From the NCBI GenBank assembly GCA_032207245.1, contig CM063509.1:66308814-66372813 (forward strand): 64,000 nucleotides of DNA, written 5' to 3'. Position 1 is the stretch's first letter. Every line of letters begins with the position of its first letter. The notes beneath the pieces are model-generated. The model searched no databases. It saw only the letters and a program-made list of their open reading frames with translations, and had not been told where the DNA came from. Of this stretch, positions 1-11,744 are shown piece after piece. The stretch comes from Pardosa pseudoannulata (lineage: Eukaryota > Arthropoda > Arachnida > Araneae > Lycosidae). Position numbers and translations under genes: made by a program.

Positions 1-87
1 AGGTTCTACTGTCCAGATTGCGATGCTGGACTCTGTACAGTACCATGTTTTCAATTGTATCCTATACAACCAAATTTTGATTATTAA
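1..87 (+). CDS. piggyBac transposase, C-terminal end (partial)
   Basis: Frame 1 is open from the window edge to a TAA at 85-87 (28 codons). It reads through a cysteine-rich stretch with the order YCPDC, then GLC, then PCF, ending LYPIQPNFDY. The spacing and context match the C-terminal cysteine-rich (zinc-binding) domain of piggyBac-family DDE transposases, which helps bind element ends. The usual final Y-H-T is changed to Y-P here, so the very end may be diverged. The start and catalytic core lie outside the window, so intactness cannot be judged. The minus-strand remnant at 46941-47063 encodes the same domain. Family call is fairly sure; function of this copy is unknown. Confidence 0.75.
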   Translation, partial: RFYCPDCDAGLCTVPCFQLYPIQPNFDY

Positions 88-386
88 TTTCATAATCATT
101 TATGTAAATGCATAGGATATAAATGAAATTTAATGCAAGATAAAAGCTGGGTATTCTCAGCTTAGTGTGAATTGACTCCAAAGTCTAAGGATTTCTGCCG
201 TACAGAAAGACAACTATACATGTAAATTACTCATTTACTTAAATTGATTTTTTTACATTAATTTTTAGGAAATTTTGTATGCGAATGATGTTGTTATGTT
301 GAAAAAGCTGTGTATGATGAAAATAAGCATTAAAAAATTGACATTTTTTGACCCATAATCCTGAAATAAAACGAACCTAGAAGGGG
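1..386 (+). mobile_element. piggyBac-type element, 3' end (cut by window edge)
   Basis: The transposase tail is followed by about 300 bp of non-coding DNA. This ends in AGAAGGGG at 386 and abuts TTAA at 387-390, the piggyBac target site. The 3' part, in reverse complement, matches 46046-46193 and 46759-47010, so the two are related copies. Position 239-242 is a single TTAA, the site where the relative at 46 kb carries a nested element. Confidence 0.8.
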
Positions 387-390
387 TTAA

Positions 391-1451
391 TGCCTTCGTA
401 GTTTACGGAGCACTAAAACTAACTGAAATAATTTGTTATGCAGGTTAATACTCAAAAGGAGCAAATTTGAAAAGATTTGCTAAGAAGCTGTTAATGTAAT
501 TACAAATATCCATTCAATGTTTAGTGCAGTAATCATGCTGACAATATTTGCATATAATAGATAGGTCTTCTGTTTAGTAAAATGATTTACAAGAAAATAA
601 GAGTTTAACCTCACCATATAATTGACTTGACTCACGAACTTTCGAAGATGATTTTTTTTTTTACTAAATATCCCGAGATCTTCAATTCAGAGGATTTCTT
701 ATTTCCCTGATTTCTATACTGCAATTCCTGAATTTTTACTTATTCAGAAAAGTAAAATTAGGAGTCTTACTTCGACAGTTTTTCATAATAGCAACACGCT
801 ACCTCTTCTCGGTCTAAAACACCGAGTAGAAAAATGAACGACATGCTCCTAGATTAAAACAAAAAATCCTAATGACTTTGATGGCAAAAGCTTGCAAATC
901 GTGTTTAAAGCAAAACAGAGTGAAAGGAAATCATGACTCCCATTAACAAAGACAAAGAAGGAATAATACTCTTGAAACTGTAGGGAAAGGAGTGAACAAT
1001 GAGAATGGCAGGTGATGAATAGAAAATTTCATATAAAGGTACAGCAGTACCAAGTCACTTTATTTACCAAATCAACCTCCGAATCGGGCCCATATGGCCT
1101 TGTGGCCCTCCAGGCGTCGCCTGGTGGTGGTGGACGGATCACAAGTATTGGACCACTTCACGGCTCCGGCCACCCTTGAAGTACCCTGAGTACACCCATC
1201 GCGCCGCAGGAGCAATCCAAGAACGAACGCAGAAGAATGGAGCTGAGAGGAGGAATTTGGAAGACTACTAGATGCTTAGCGGGCCTCTTGATGCTGGAAT
1301 TAGTGAAGGTGGTGCCAATCACCCGGATTGAAAGATGATCTAAAAGGGGATGAATTTGCTCGTTGCACCTTAAGACGGGAAACCGGGAAGCCAATTAGGG
1401 AGAACAGGAAATTTAGAGAGGCGACAGTCGCAGTCATGGGCATCTATTTGA
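391..1451. other. No gene recognised; weak dispersed repeat near 950-1080
   Basis: AT-rich DNA with no supportable coding frame. A stretch around 980-1080 (key motif AGTACCAAGTCACTTTATTT) resembles 61740-61850, suggesting an old dispersed repeat. Positions 1085-1420 are noticeably more GC-rich. The short minus-strand frame there (78 codons) has no recognised motif. Confidence 0.4.
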
Positions 1452-1540
1452 ATTGGAGCACTATGGTCTACTTTTTTGCAACACGAGGGCTAATGATACC
1501 AAGACCTACTGCTTAAAGCCGATTCCGAGCGGGTACGAAC
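1452..1540 (-). mobile_element. tRNA-derived SINE, body fragment
   Basis: Read on the minus strand, this matches the body of the SINE seen complete at 34968-35158: a GAATCGGCTTTAAGC core, then CCTCGTGTTGCAAAAA, then GTAGAC. The tRNA-like head is missing. It sits directly next to a second copy. Confidence 0.7.
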
Positions 1541-1544
1541 AGTG

Positions 1545-1729
1545 GGTTATGTTAGGTTAGGTTTTGGAGAACTACGGTCTACTTTTTGCAATACGAGGGC
1601 TAATGAGACCAGGACCTACTGCTTAAAGCCGATTCCAAAAGGCTACGAACATCCATGCCATAGTGGGATTCGAACCCACGAACTCCGGCTCCGAAGGCCA
1701 GCACCCTAACCATTCGTCCATCGTTCGGC
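1545..1729 (-). mobile_element. tRNA-Arg(TCG)-like SINE, near full length
   Basis: The minus strand begins with a tRNA-like head (about 1656-1729): GCCGAACGATGG, an A-box-like GGTTAGGGTGCTGG, an anticodon loop CTTCGGA (TCG) and a canonical B box GGTTCGAATCC. The SINE body follows, then a tail of CCTAA-type repeats (1545-1565). The head implies transcription by RNA polymerase III from an internal promoter. Such SINEs rely on a partner LINE for movement. Confidence 0.8.
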
Positions 1730-1730
1730 C

Positions 1731-1801
1731 ATGCCACAGTGGGATTTGAACTCAACTCCGGTACAAAAAATCAGCGCCCTAACCCTTTGGCCATCGTTCG
1801 T
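1731..1801 (-). mobile_element. SINE tRNA-like head, third partial copy
   Basis: A further head-only copy adjoins the previous one. It has the same order of box A-like and box B-like motifs but is more diverged (ACAAAAAAT replaces the anticodon region). Three fragments in a row suggest nested or tandem insertion at one spot. Confidence 0.65.
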
Positions 1802-2757
1802 CCATGAGCCTTGGAACCACTACTCAAAGGTCATTGTGACGGGACTTGGCCCACCATTAGGGCAGTCACAGGGATCTCGGCTTGCTCTTAAAAAGAAAAG
1901 CCCTAAGAAGCCTTGTAATTTCTACAGGAGGGAAAAAACCTTAGCTAGACCTGATCAAAAGCAAAACGCTACATACTTGAAAAATCTGGTATACCCTAAT
2001 TCTGCCACACACAAGGTGAGAATCATTGCCTTAGACAATTGTTTTTCCGTAGGGCTACCTTATTCTCTGGTTGTTGCCGTATAATGACCGAAGAACAAAT
2101 GTCAGAGTATTCAAATACATTTACTACTATTTCGTTTGTAACCGTTGAAGATTATCTTTTACCAATAGGTGCTAGTCAAATTAGACCTAGCATAGAAGAT
2201 ATTTAGCATACATTTCTAACCAAACTCCCAAAAGTTTTTTTAGATTATAAATAAAATGTTTTTTATATCAAGTCCTTTCTCTTAAATACAAATCTAATAA
2301 TTGTCAGTAAGGTTTTTGAGATTTTAGAACTGAAATAATTCACTCCGTATCGGTAGCGATAGAGCATTCGAGATTTACTATCATTCATTCTTTATATAAG
2401 CTAGATCCTTTTTCATTTTTCTTTTCTGTAATCAACGATATTTATTAGACACAACATCTATCGAATTCAGAACTCCCAGTGTACAGACAGAACACACAGA
2501 AAAATAAACAAAAGGTCTAGAAGTTTCTTTCTAGTCAATAAGTTTGATTTTATCGGATCCGTTTTAACCTTCCTGCGACATTTTTTTTTTCTTCCCCCGG
2601 AGAACCTGAGCTCCATATCGATATGGGATTTTTCGATAAGATCAGAAGGGTTTAAATTTTTATGCTTTGCAGAAATACCGTCTGATTGTGATTAACGGAA
2701 CTGGAGGTGTTCTATCAAAAGCTGGGATCAGGAACAACAGACAGATCCAAAAAAATA
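1802..2757. other. No gene recognised
   Basis: Mixed AT-rich sequence. A 117-codon plus-strand frame runs across the SINE into this region (1731-2084). It has no domain and begins inside the SINE head, so I treat it as chance. Nothing else is recognised. Confidence 0.4.
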
Positions 2758-3263
2758 TCTTGTTAGGTTATTTCGTGGTTCACTAGGAGTTTGGGAAGAA
2801 AATTTTTTTAAAAAGTTGGCAACAGTACAAAAAAAATTTATGAAAATTAAAGAATTGGTTGATCAAATTAAGCGAACTGTAAATTAATAACTTGATGAAA
2901 TAACTGAAGTGATATGCGAGTTAGGAACAGGTTGTTAGGTTATTTCGTGGTTCAATAGGAGTTTGGGAAGAAAGTTTTTAAAAATGTTGGCAACAGTACA
3001 AAAAATTATGAAAATTAAAGAATCGGTTGATCGAATTAAGCGAACTGTAAATTAATAACTTGATGAAATAATAAGTGAAGTGATATGCTTGGTAGGAACA
3101 GCTTGTTAGGTTATTTCGTGGTTCAATAGGAGTTTGGGAAGAAAGTTGTCAACAGTAAGAAAAAAAAATTATGAAAATTAAAGAATCGGTTGATCAAATT
3201 AAGCGAACTGTAAATTAATAACTTGATGAAATAACTGAAGTGATATGCGAGTTAGGAACAACT
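2758..3263. repeat. Tandem repeat, ~171-bp unit x3
   Basis: GTTAGGTTATTTCGTGG recurs at about 2762, 2934 and 3105. The remainder of each unit is also conserved (TTGGCAACAGTA, AAGCGAACTGTAAATTAATA). The third copy has a short internal deletion. Confidence 0.85.
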
Positions 3264-3354
3264 TAATAGTTCGTTGTTTTACAGAGTATTATTGAAAATG
3301 AAAAGTAAAGTTATAACGATAAATATAAGCTTTATAACTATGTGACTGACTAGT

Positions 3355-4112
3355 AATTAATAAATACAGCTGAACATCTATTTAACTTGATAAATGATTT
3401 ATTCATGGGAATAATATATGCATCTCATACAGGAAAATTTTAATTAAATTCCTTTAAGTCTTTTTTAAAGATATTAAGGGAAACGGAGAACGAAGGTGAT
3501 GTTAACAAACGGTTGAAAGAGACTCAAAAGAACAATTATGCATCTCTAATATGGAACAGCGGTAGCTTAATTTGAATGGCACTGAAAACGGCTAAAAGTT
3601 TTCGAGATAATATAAACTTTTAATCTCTAGCCTGTGACTGACTGGAGTAAGGGTGGGCGACGCCGTCAAGAATACATGCTGAACATCTATTTAATCTTGA
3701 TTAAATGAATTATTCATGGGAATTAATTGTATACATCTATATACAGGAAAATTTTACATTAAATTTCTTTAGAGTCTTTTTTAAAGATATTTCAAAACAG
3801 TCATGTAAATTAAACGGAACTTAGAAACAAAGTGAGAAAGTTGAAGTTTTTAATATTTCGTGCAAGGTAAAGGAGTTGTAAAATTAAACTTTCAAATTAT
3901 CGCTTGCAATATTTATTAAGTGTGCGATACGAGTTATAAGCGAAGTGAAAAATGAATGTTTTTAAACAGGAATTAGGTAGGACATGTTTCAGTGTAAAAG
4001 ATATTAAAAACGGAGAAACGAAGGTGATGTAAACAAACTGTTGAAAGAGACCCAAAAGAAGCATTTTATGCATTTCTAATTATGTCGAACAGCGGTAGCT
4101 TAGTTTGAATCG
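3355..4112. repeat. Scattered duplicated segments
   Basis: Two segments are each present twice. CTGAACATCTATTTAA...TTTTTTAAAGATATT occurs at about 3368-3475 and 3675-3790. CGGAGAACGAAGGTGATG...ACAGCGGTAGCTTA occurs at about 3484-3570 and 4013-4100. The differing offsets (about 310 and 530 bp) point to a duplicated block later rearranged. Confidence 0.7.
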
Positions 4113-4589
4113 CTATTTATAAGGAGTTGTGGGGTTGAGGCGAGATGGAAAAAGTTTGTATTCATTAATGGCGATCAAGAACCATATTATAACTGTAAAT
4201 AATAACGAGTCTTTTTCTTGCTCTAAATTAGGAACACCTCCTTTCTGTTCAGGAATTACGTAATGTTGGCCGCCTATCTGGTGTTTAATAGAATCCATAA
4301 AAAAATTGTATGGGTGAATATGTAACTAGCAGTGACCACGCATTAACACATTTAAATGAATTAAACGTTTTTGATCAATACTTTAGAAGTCACGTATGCG
4401 GGTTAGTGTAACACATGGTTTGTTTGTGGTACAGAAATAGGGTTTGGAAAACAGAATGTTTTGTCTACTACAGAGACTTTGGAAAAATTTAGACAAATAA
4501 AACTAGTTTTTACATTAGTTGCAGAACCACAGAACGAATGATTAAAAAAATTCAATTTAGATTTAAAATGAACTTTTATTATCCTTGCG

Positions 4590-4733
4590 AAAATATATAT
4601 ATATATTTTATATATATATAATTTATATAATAATATATAGAAAAAAATATAAAATATGAAATTTATATATAATTTATATATATATATAAATATAAAAATT
4701 ATATATATATATATATAATATATATATATATAT
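4590..4733. repeat. (AT)n-rich low-complexity tract
   Basis: Long runs of alternating TA with A/T interruptions. The following 4734-5373 remains extremely AT-rich, with no gene seen. Confidence 0.9.
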
Positions 4734-5375
4734 TCAGGATTTAAAATAAAAGTTTTAAAATTTTTTAATAATTATTTTAAAGTAATTTTTATTAAAAAAT
4801 ATGTATAATATGTTAAACAAAATAAGCAATATATAAATTTGAGTATAACTGTTTTTTCATAGAAAATGAAGATTTATACTGAAATTATTAATAAAGAATA
4901 ATATGTATTATGTATAACAAAAATATAATATATATATATATATATAAATTATATTTATTTGCTATTTATATATTTTTAATATATTTATATATAATACAAA
5001 AATTTTAAAAAATTAAATATTTCGATCTTAGAGTTTAATGAATATATTAAGAAAACGATATACAATTTGAAAGAATAAGAATAAACAATTGTTATAAAAT
5101 TGTTCTGTAAATTTTAATAAACTTGTAAAAATATTTATGTTTATTTTATTTAAAAATAGAACATTACGTGTTATAGTTAACGTGTCTCTCAATATTTTAT
5201 AAAATGTTTCGAGAAATTGTCATTTATTTAAATTAAGAAGTATAACTGTCAAATTAAGACAGTCTGGTGATAAAATGGTTTAAGAAAAACTTAAGTGATA
5301 TTTTCATCAAAAATAATTAAATATATGGTTTTAATAATCCTAGTATACCAATTTGTTCAATTAATTGTTTTTTTA

Positions 5376-5399
5376 ACTCATGTATAAATTAAGGATAAT
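5376..5399 (+). repeat. Tc1 element left terminal inverted repeat
   Basis: Begins ACTCATGT and continues ATAAATTAAGGATAAT. Relative to the right end it has lost the first C and a CC after ATGT. Confidence 0.85.
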
Positions 5400-5598
5400 G
5401 AAGTTCAGGCAATGAAAGAGACAAAAGCAAAACAAATTTGACTTATTTGTAAAGTCTATTTATTAAACAAAAGGTAAAGAGCAAAAAAGATGCTATATGT
5501 TTGACATAATTAATAAAAATTGCGATTTTTACTCCCTGGAGCAAATTTCAAAAAAGAACCTATTTACAGAAAACAGTATAACATGGTTAGTATGATGG

Positions 5599-6627
5599 TT
5601 AATACGGAGTATGTCTCCCGGACGATGCAATACAAGCGTTACAACGCCTACGCATGCTGAGTATCAGATTATCAATCTGATCTTGGGGAAAATTACACCA
5701 CTCATCAAGCAATGCCCTCCGAAGTTCCGATAGACAGTTGGGAGGGGGTTGACGGGCTGCAATTCGTCGGCCAAGCATGTCCCACACATGCTCTATTGGA
5801 TTCAAGTCCGGTGAGTATGCTGGCCAATCCATACGGGTGATATCCTCCGATTGAAGGCATTCGTCTACAATGTTTGCACGGTGAGGTCGGGCGTTGTCAT
5901 CCATATACAGAAATTCAGGACCCATGGCGCCCCGAAACAAACGTACATGTTGTTCCAGAATGACATCCCGATAGATGTGGCCTGTCATCGTTACACTCTG
6001 AACATGCAGGTCAGTTCTGGAACCAAGAATAATTCCTCCCCAAACGAGCCATCCTGCACCACCGTAACGGTGTCGTTCAATGGTGTTCTCTTGGTGGTAA
6101 CGGGTACCTGGCGCTCTCCATATGAAAGTCCGGCGAGAATCAGAATGTAAACTGAACCTGGACTCGTCGGAAAACATCACACAAGACCACTGTTGCGGTG
6201 TCCACAATGCATGCTCTCTAGCCCAGCATAATCGCAGGCGACAGTGAGTTGCGGTAAGGGGAACACATCTGACAGGCCTACGAGCATATAGACCAATGTT
6301 CCCTAAGCGTCTGTACACGGTCTGCCTTGAAACTGTCGTACCGGTAGCTGAAGAGAGCTGACGAGACAGGTCTGATGCTGTGCTCCGTCTGTTTCTTTTG
6401 GCAGTAACTGCCAAATACCGGTCATCATTCGGCGTAGTAACTCGGGGGCGACCTGTGCTGTAACATCTACTCACATTACCATCATGTTTGAATCGTTGCC
6501 AAAGCCTGGAGATGACACTCTGGGCGATTCCAAGTTCCTCGGATACTTCCAGCTGGGTACGTCCACATTCCAGTCGTCCGATAATTCTACCACGTAAAAA
6601 ATCATCCAAATGCTTCCTTTGTGCCAT
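5599..6627 (-). CDS. Tc1-family transposase, intact
   Basis: Catalyses cut-and-paste excision and TA-targeted insertion of the surrounding element; acts in the nucleus. I chose the start at 6625-6627 (MAQRKHLDDF, 342 residues), the usual start for this family and length. The same frame stays open 16 codons further upstream to an ATG at 6675. The N-terminal third is a helix-turn-helix DNA-binding region (around LEVSEELGIAQSVISRLW), followed by a GRPR hook (TGRPRVTT). The DDE triad is visible: first Asp in MFSDESRF, second in YMDDNARPH, Glu in SPDLNPIEHVW. There are 34 residues between the last two, hence DD34E. No stop or frameshift. The intact frame suggests a young insertion. Very sure of family; activity is not shown. 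Confidence 0.95.
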   Translation of the reverse strand: MAQRKHLDDFLRGRIIGRLECGRTQLEVSEELGIAQSVISRLWQRFKHDGNVSRCYSTGRPRVTTPNDDRYLAVTAKRNRRSTASDLSRQLSSATGTTVSRQTVYRRLGNIGLYARRPVRCVPLTATHCRLRLCWAREHALWTPQQWSCVMFSDESRFSLHSDSRRTFIWRAPGTRYHQENTIERHRYGGAGWLVWGGIILGSRTDLHVQSVTMTGHIYRDVILEQHVRLFRGAMGPEFLYMDDNARPHRANIVDECLQSEDITRMDWPAYSPDLNPIEHVWDMLGRRIAARQPPPNCLSELRRALLDEWCNFPQDQIDNLILSMRRRCNACIASSGRHTPY

Positions 6628-6850
6628 AACTATGCGGTTATTGCACTGAAAGGCTTTTAAAGCGCTTGTGAACAATTTTACTTCTTTGCTACCATTCCTT
6701 ATATACCCCTTTCATACACTCTCGTCATTGTGACGTACTATCCGCGCCATCTGGTGGTTTCCTGCAATTTGCATATTCTTCTTCAAGATGTGTGTGATAA
6801 TTCTACAGGTGAAATTTTTATTTTAGAGCTCAATTTCTGTGTGATTCTGA

Positions 6851-6877
6851 ATTATCCTTAATTTATGGACATGAGTG
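6851..6877 (-). repeat. Tc1 element right terminal inverted repeat
   Basis: Reverse complement begins CACTCATGTCCATAAATTAA and continues GGATAAT. It pairs with 5376-5399 with a few differences. Confidence 0.85.
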
Positions 6878-6879
6878 TA

Positions 6880-7912
<1,033 letters not shown>

Positions 7913-8039
7913 ATCCATTTTTTATAACACTCCTTCACAAGGAGAAAACTCAACAGCTATAAGTAATGAGAATGCAGTAATCATATTTAAGAGAACCAGA
8001 AGTCTAACTTAAACTTATTTCAACAACACGGCACATCTA

Positions 8040-8350
8040 TCCTTCTGGACAATATACAATCAAAAGCCACAGAGTTCACTCTGCTCTGACACAAGTACAC
8101 CCAAGAGCGCTGACAACAAGAAATTTTCCCACAACAAAAACAGCTTAATAAGCGAATTAAATGCAATATCAGCAATACGCGAAAACATGTTCCGCCAACA
8201 CCTGGGATACTGCTGCATAGACAGAAAGTTTACAGTTTTATGACAGAAAGGAATGTTAAGTGGAAAATACTCCGTTGATTAAACCATTTACAGGCTGGTA
8301 AAGATATTTAAATGAATTAAAATTGGAGAGAGGAGGTTTTTGAAGAAATA
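8040..8350. repeat. Dispersed repeat family, copy A (SINE-free)
   Basis: Homologous to 26880-27460. Shared landmarks are CCCAAGAGCG, ATAGACAGAAA, TTTACAGGCTGG versus TTTAGAGGCTGG, and GGAGAGAGGA. In copy B a SINE interrupts at the CCCAAG site; here the site is uninterrupted (ACACCCAAGAGCG, about 8097-8109). Nature of the family is unknown. Confidence 0.65.
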
Positions 8351-8390
8351 TTAAAGTTAAATAATTTTGATATATTACATATATATATAT

Positions 8391-8489
8391 ACGGTTAACC
8401 CATGGCGCCAACCAATGCCGGGGCGCAATTCTCCATTTAAACAGAGATTAATCACGGTTACCCGTTAAACGACTTAGGTGAGACCGGCC
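8391..8489 (-). mobile_element. MITE, partial copy (GGCCGGTCTCACC family)
   Basis: Reverse complement starts GGGGCCGGTCTCACC and runs through TCGTTTAACGGG, then ATTAATCTCTGTTTAAA and GGCGCCATGGGTTAACC. It matches the fuller copy at 41590-41726 but lacks the second terminal repeat. No coding capacity. Confidence 0.7.
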
Positions 8490-8499
8490 CCTAGATTTT

Positions 8500-11200
8500 T
8501 ATGAAACATATTTGCTGTTATTACCTGTGATAAAATTTTCTTTGTAACAAAAAATAATCGATGATTAAATTAAAACTATCACATATGTATCTAATCTATT
8601 ACTATAACCAAATATTAAAATAATTATTTACGTAATATCTAAGTTCAGTGATAAAATGTATAAAAATAATGCAGACGATATTTAAATAATTTAAAATAAG
8701 AAATGATTAAATGGAATGGTTAAAGGAAGGACGTCATAATGCTAGAAAGAATGTTATTTTCATTTAAGTATAATGTGACAAATTGATAAATTTAATCACC
8801 TGCTCTTACCTGGGGAAAATAGGGCTTGAAATAATGGAATTAAAAACGCTACAAATGGGGGAAGGGGTGGATTTCCGACATTTCAAAGACGACAGTATTA
8901 TTCGCGGTGATATGAAGCATATTTATACCAATTTATATTAGAATCGGATCGATAATTTAGGAGACCATAAACTTTACTCGCTTTAAAATTTACTAGCCCT
9001 AACTCATCAAGAATCCAGTATGGATGCCTCTATGCATTCCAGGTCCAGCCGCTTCATAAAGGAATGTAAAGGAAAGCAAAGGAATGAAACTATCATTTCC
9101 ACTACACCCTGGAGGTAGATAGAATTTGTTGTTAATACCGATGATAAAATTTTCATTGCAACAAAAAATAATCGATGATTAAATTTAAAATTATCACATA
9201 CGTACCTAATCTATTATTTAAGCCAAATATAAAAGAAAATTATTTACGTAATATCTAAGTTCAGTGATAAAACGTATGAAAATAATGCAGACGATATTTA
9301 AATAATTTTAAAAAAGAAATGATTAAATGAGATGGTTAAAGGAATGACGTCATAATGCTAGAAAAAAATGTCATTTTTACCTATTTATTATGTGATAAAT
9401 TGATAAATTTATTCACCTGCTCTTAAAATAAAGCTTGATATGATGCCATTAAAGTCTCGAAAAGGGGGGGGGGAGGGTCGGAAAAAATATTTACGTAATA
9501 TCTAAGTTCAGTAATAAAAAGTATGAAAACAATGCAGACGATATTTAAATAATTTAAAATACGAAATGATGAAATGAGCTGATTAAAGGAATGACGTCAT
9601 AATGCTAGAAAAAAATGTCATTTTTACATATTTATTATGTGATAAATTGATAAATTTATTCACCTGCTCTTAAAATAAAGCTTGATATGATGGCATTAAA
9701 GTCTCGAAAAGGGGGGGAAGGGTCGGAAAAAATATTTACGTAATATCTAAGTTCAGTGATAAAACGTATGAAAATAATGCAGACGATATTTAAATAATTT
9801 TAAAAAAGAAATGATTAAATGAGATGGTTAAAGGAATGACGTCATAATGCTAGAAAAAAATGTTATTTTTACATATTTATTATGTGATAAATTGATAAAT
9901 TTATTCACCTGCTCTTAAAATAAAGCTTGATATGATGGCATTAAAGTCTCGAAAAGGGGGGAAGGGTCGGAAAAAATATTTACGTAATATCTAAGTTCAG
10001 TGATAAAAAGTATGAAAATAATGCAGACGATATTTAAATAATTTAAAATAAGAAATGATTAAATGAGATGGTTAAAGGAATGATGTCATAATGCTAGAAA
10101 AAAATGTTATTTTTACCTATTTATTATGTGATAAATTGATAAATTTATTCACCTGCTCTTAAAATAAAGCTTGATATGATGCCATTAAAGTCTCGAAAAG
10201 GGGGGAAGGGTCGGAAAAAATATTTACGTAATATCTAAGTTCAGTAATAAAAAGTATGAAAATAATGCAGACGATATTTAAATAATTTTAAAAAAGAAAT
10301 GATTAAATGAGATGGTTAAAGGAATGACGTCATAATGCTAGAAAAAAATGTTATTTTTACATATTTATTATGTGATAAATTGATAAATTTATTCACCTGC
10401 TCTTAAAATAAAGCTTGATATGATGGCATTAAAGTCTCGAAAAGGGGGGAAGGGTCGGAAAAAATATTTACGTAATATCTAAGTTCAGTAATAAAAAGTA
10501 TGAAAATAATGCAGACGATATTTAAATAATTTAAAATAAGAAATGATTAAATGAGATGGTTAAAGGAATGACGTCATAATGCTAGAAAAAAAATGTCATT
10601 TTTACCTATTTATTATGTGATAAATTGATAAATTTATTCACCTGCTCTTAAAATAAAGCTTGATATGATGCCATTAAAGTCTCGAAAAGGGGGGGAGGGT
10701 CGGAAAAAATATTTACGTAATATCTAAGTTCAGTAATAAAAAGTATGAAAACAATGCAGACGATATTTAAATAATTTTAAAAAAGAAATGATTAAATGAG
10801 ATGGTTAAAGGAATGACGTCATAATGCTAGAAAAAATGTTGTTTTTACTTATTTATTATGTGATAAATTGGAACATTTAATCTCCTGCTCTTAACCTGGG
10901 AAAATAGGGCTTGAGATGATGACATTAAACGCTGGAAAAGGGGGGGAATGGGTGGATTTATAAAGATGATAAGTTATAAAAACGATAGTATTTTTCGCTG
11001 TTATATGATGCATATTTATGCGAATTTATTTTAGAATCTGATCGATGGCTCTGATAGATAGGAGAAGATAAACTTTACTCGCTTTGAATTTTGCTATCTC
11101 TAACTCATCAAGAATCCAATATGGTTGCCTCTATCCATTCCAGGTCCAGCCGCTTCATAAATTCGAGGACTGACGGACAGATAACTTAGGCTATTATTAT
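8500..11200. repeat. Element with internal 244-bp tandem array (7 units) plus one single-unit copy
   Basis: A larger unit (about 8510-9100) contains one core followed by a tail with TCCAGGTCCAGCCGCTTCAT. A second, from about 9120, has the core repeated seven times, with TGACGTCA landmarks at 9345, 9592, 9837, 10325, 10569 and 10814 and a mutated one at 10081. The same tail follows at 10965-11160. The 244-245-bp period is very regular and copies are near identical, so amplification is recent. Confidence 0.88.
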
Positions 11201-11744
11201 ATAGGGGATAAAATATAAATATCCCATTTTCAGTGAAAATTTGACTATCGAAAAGTCCATGATCGCCTTAAATAAATATGCATATTTTATTTGATAAAAA
11301 TATTTAATATTTCTCATTGTGATATTTTTTACTGCATATAAGCTGTTTTATTAATTTGCTATGAATAAATAATCGATTTCTTGGTATAAGTACAAAAGGA
11401 GAGGTCTTTAAATATAGTTCTTTCCATAACAAAAATTCCAGAATTGAAATATGTATCGAAAACAAATATCTTGTAAATCAATTTTAGTTCATTAATTACA
11501 TTACAATGCCTTGCTCATTAAATGCACAATACCTAACACAAACTTCGCTAAATTTTCTTTATAGAAAAACTTTTTCGCAATCTGTAAATTTTTATAATAA
11601 ACTTTCCGTTTGATTAATTACATTTTTAGAGGTAAATTTAGTAAGAAAATTTCGAGCATTAAAACCGGATTTAAATTTAGTAAAAGTAGGATTTTTTTTA
11701 GATAAAAGAAAATTTGTGTATGGATTAATAAAAACTATAAAAGA
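11201..11744. other. AT-rich, no gene recognised
   Basis: No tandem structure, no coding frame and no known element seen. Confidence 0.45.

Larger units (their letters stand above)
5376..6877 (-). mobile_element. Complete Tc1/mariner element (DD34E)
   Basis: A 1502-bp element is bounded by TA dinucleotides at 5374-5375 and 6878-6879, the usual Tc1 target duplication. Imperfect terminal inverted repeats start (C)ACTCATGT at both ends, and a single intact transposase reads on the minus strand. It is autonomous in appearance. Confidence 0.92.

Noticed and set aside
1656..1729. Functional tRNA-Arg gene
   Set aside because: The tRNA-like part continues into a body and tail shared by several dispersed copies, and acceptor pairing is poor. 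It is a SINE head.
1731..2084. 117-codon plus-strand frame
   Set aside because: Starts inside the SINE tRNA-like head and has no motif. Treated as chance.
5851..6150. 99-codon plus-strand frame inside the Tc1 element
   Set aside because: Antisense shadow of the transposase.
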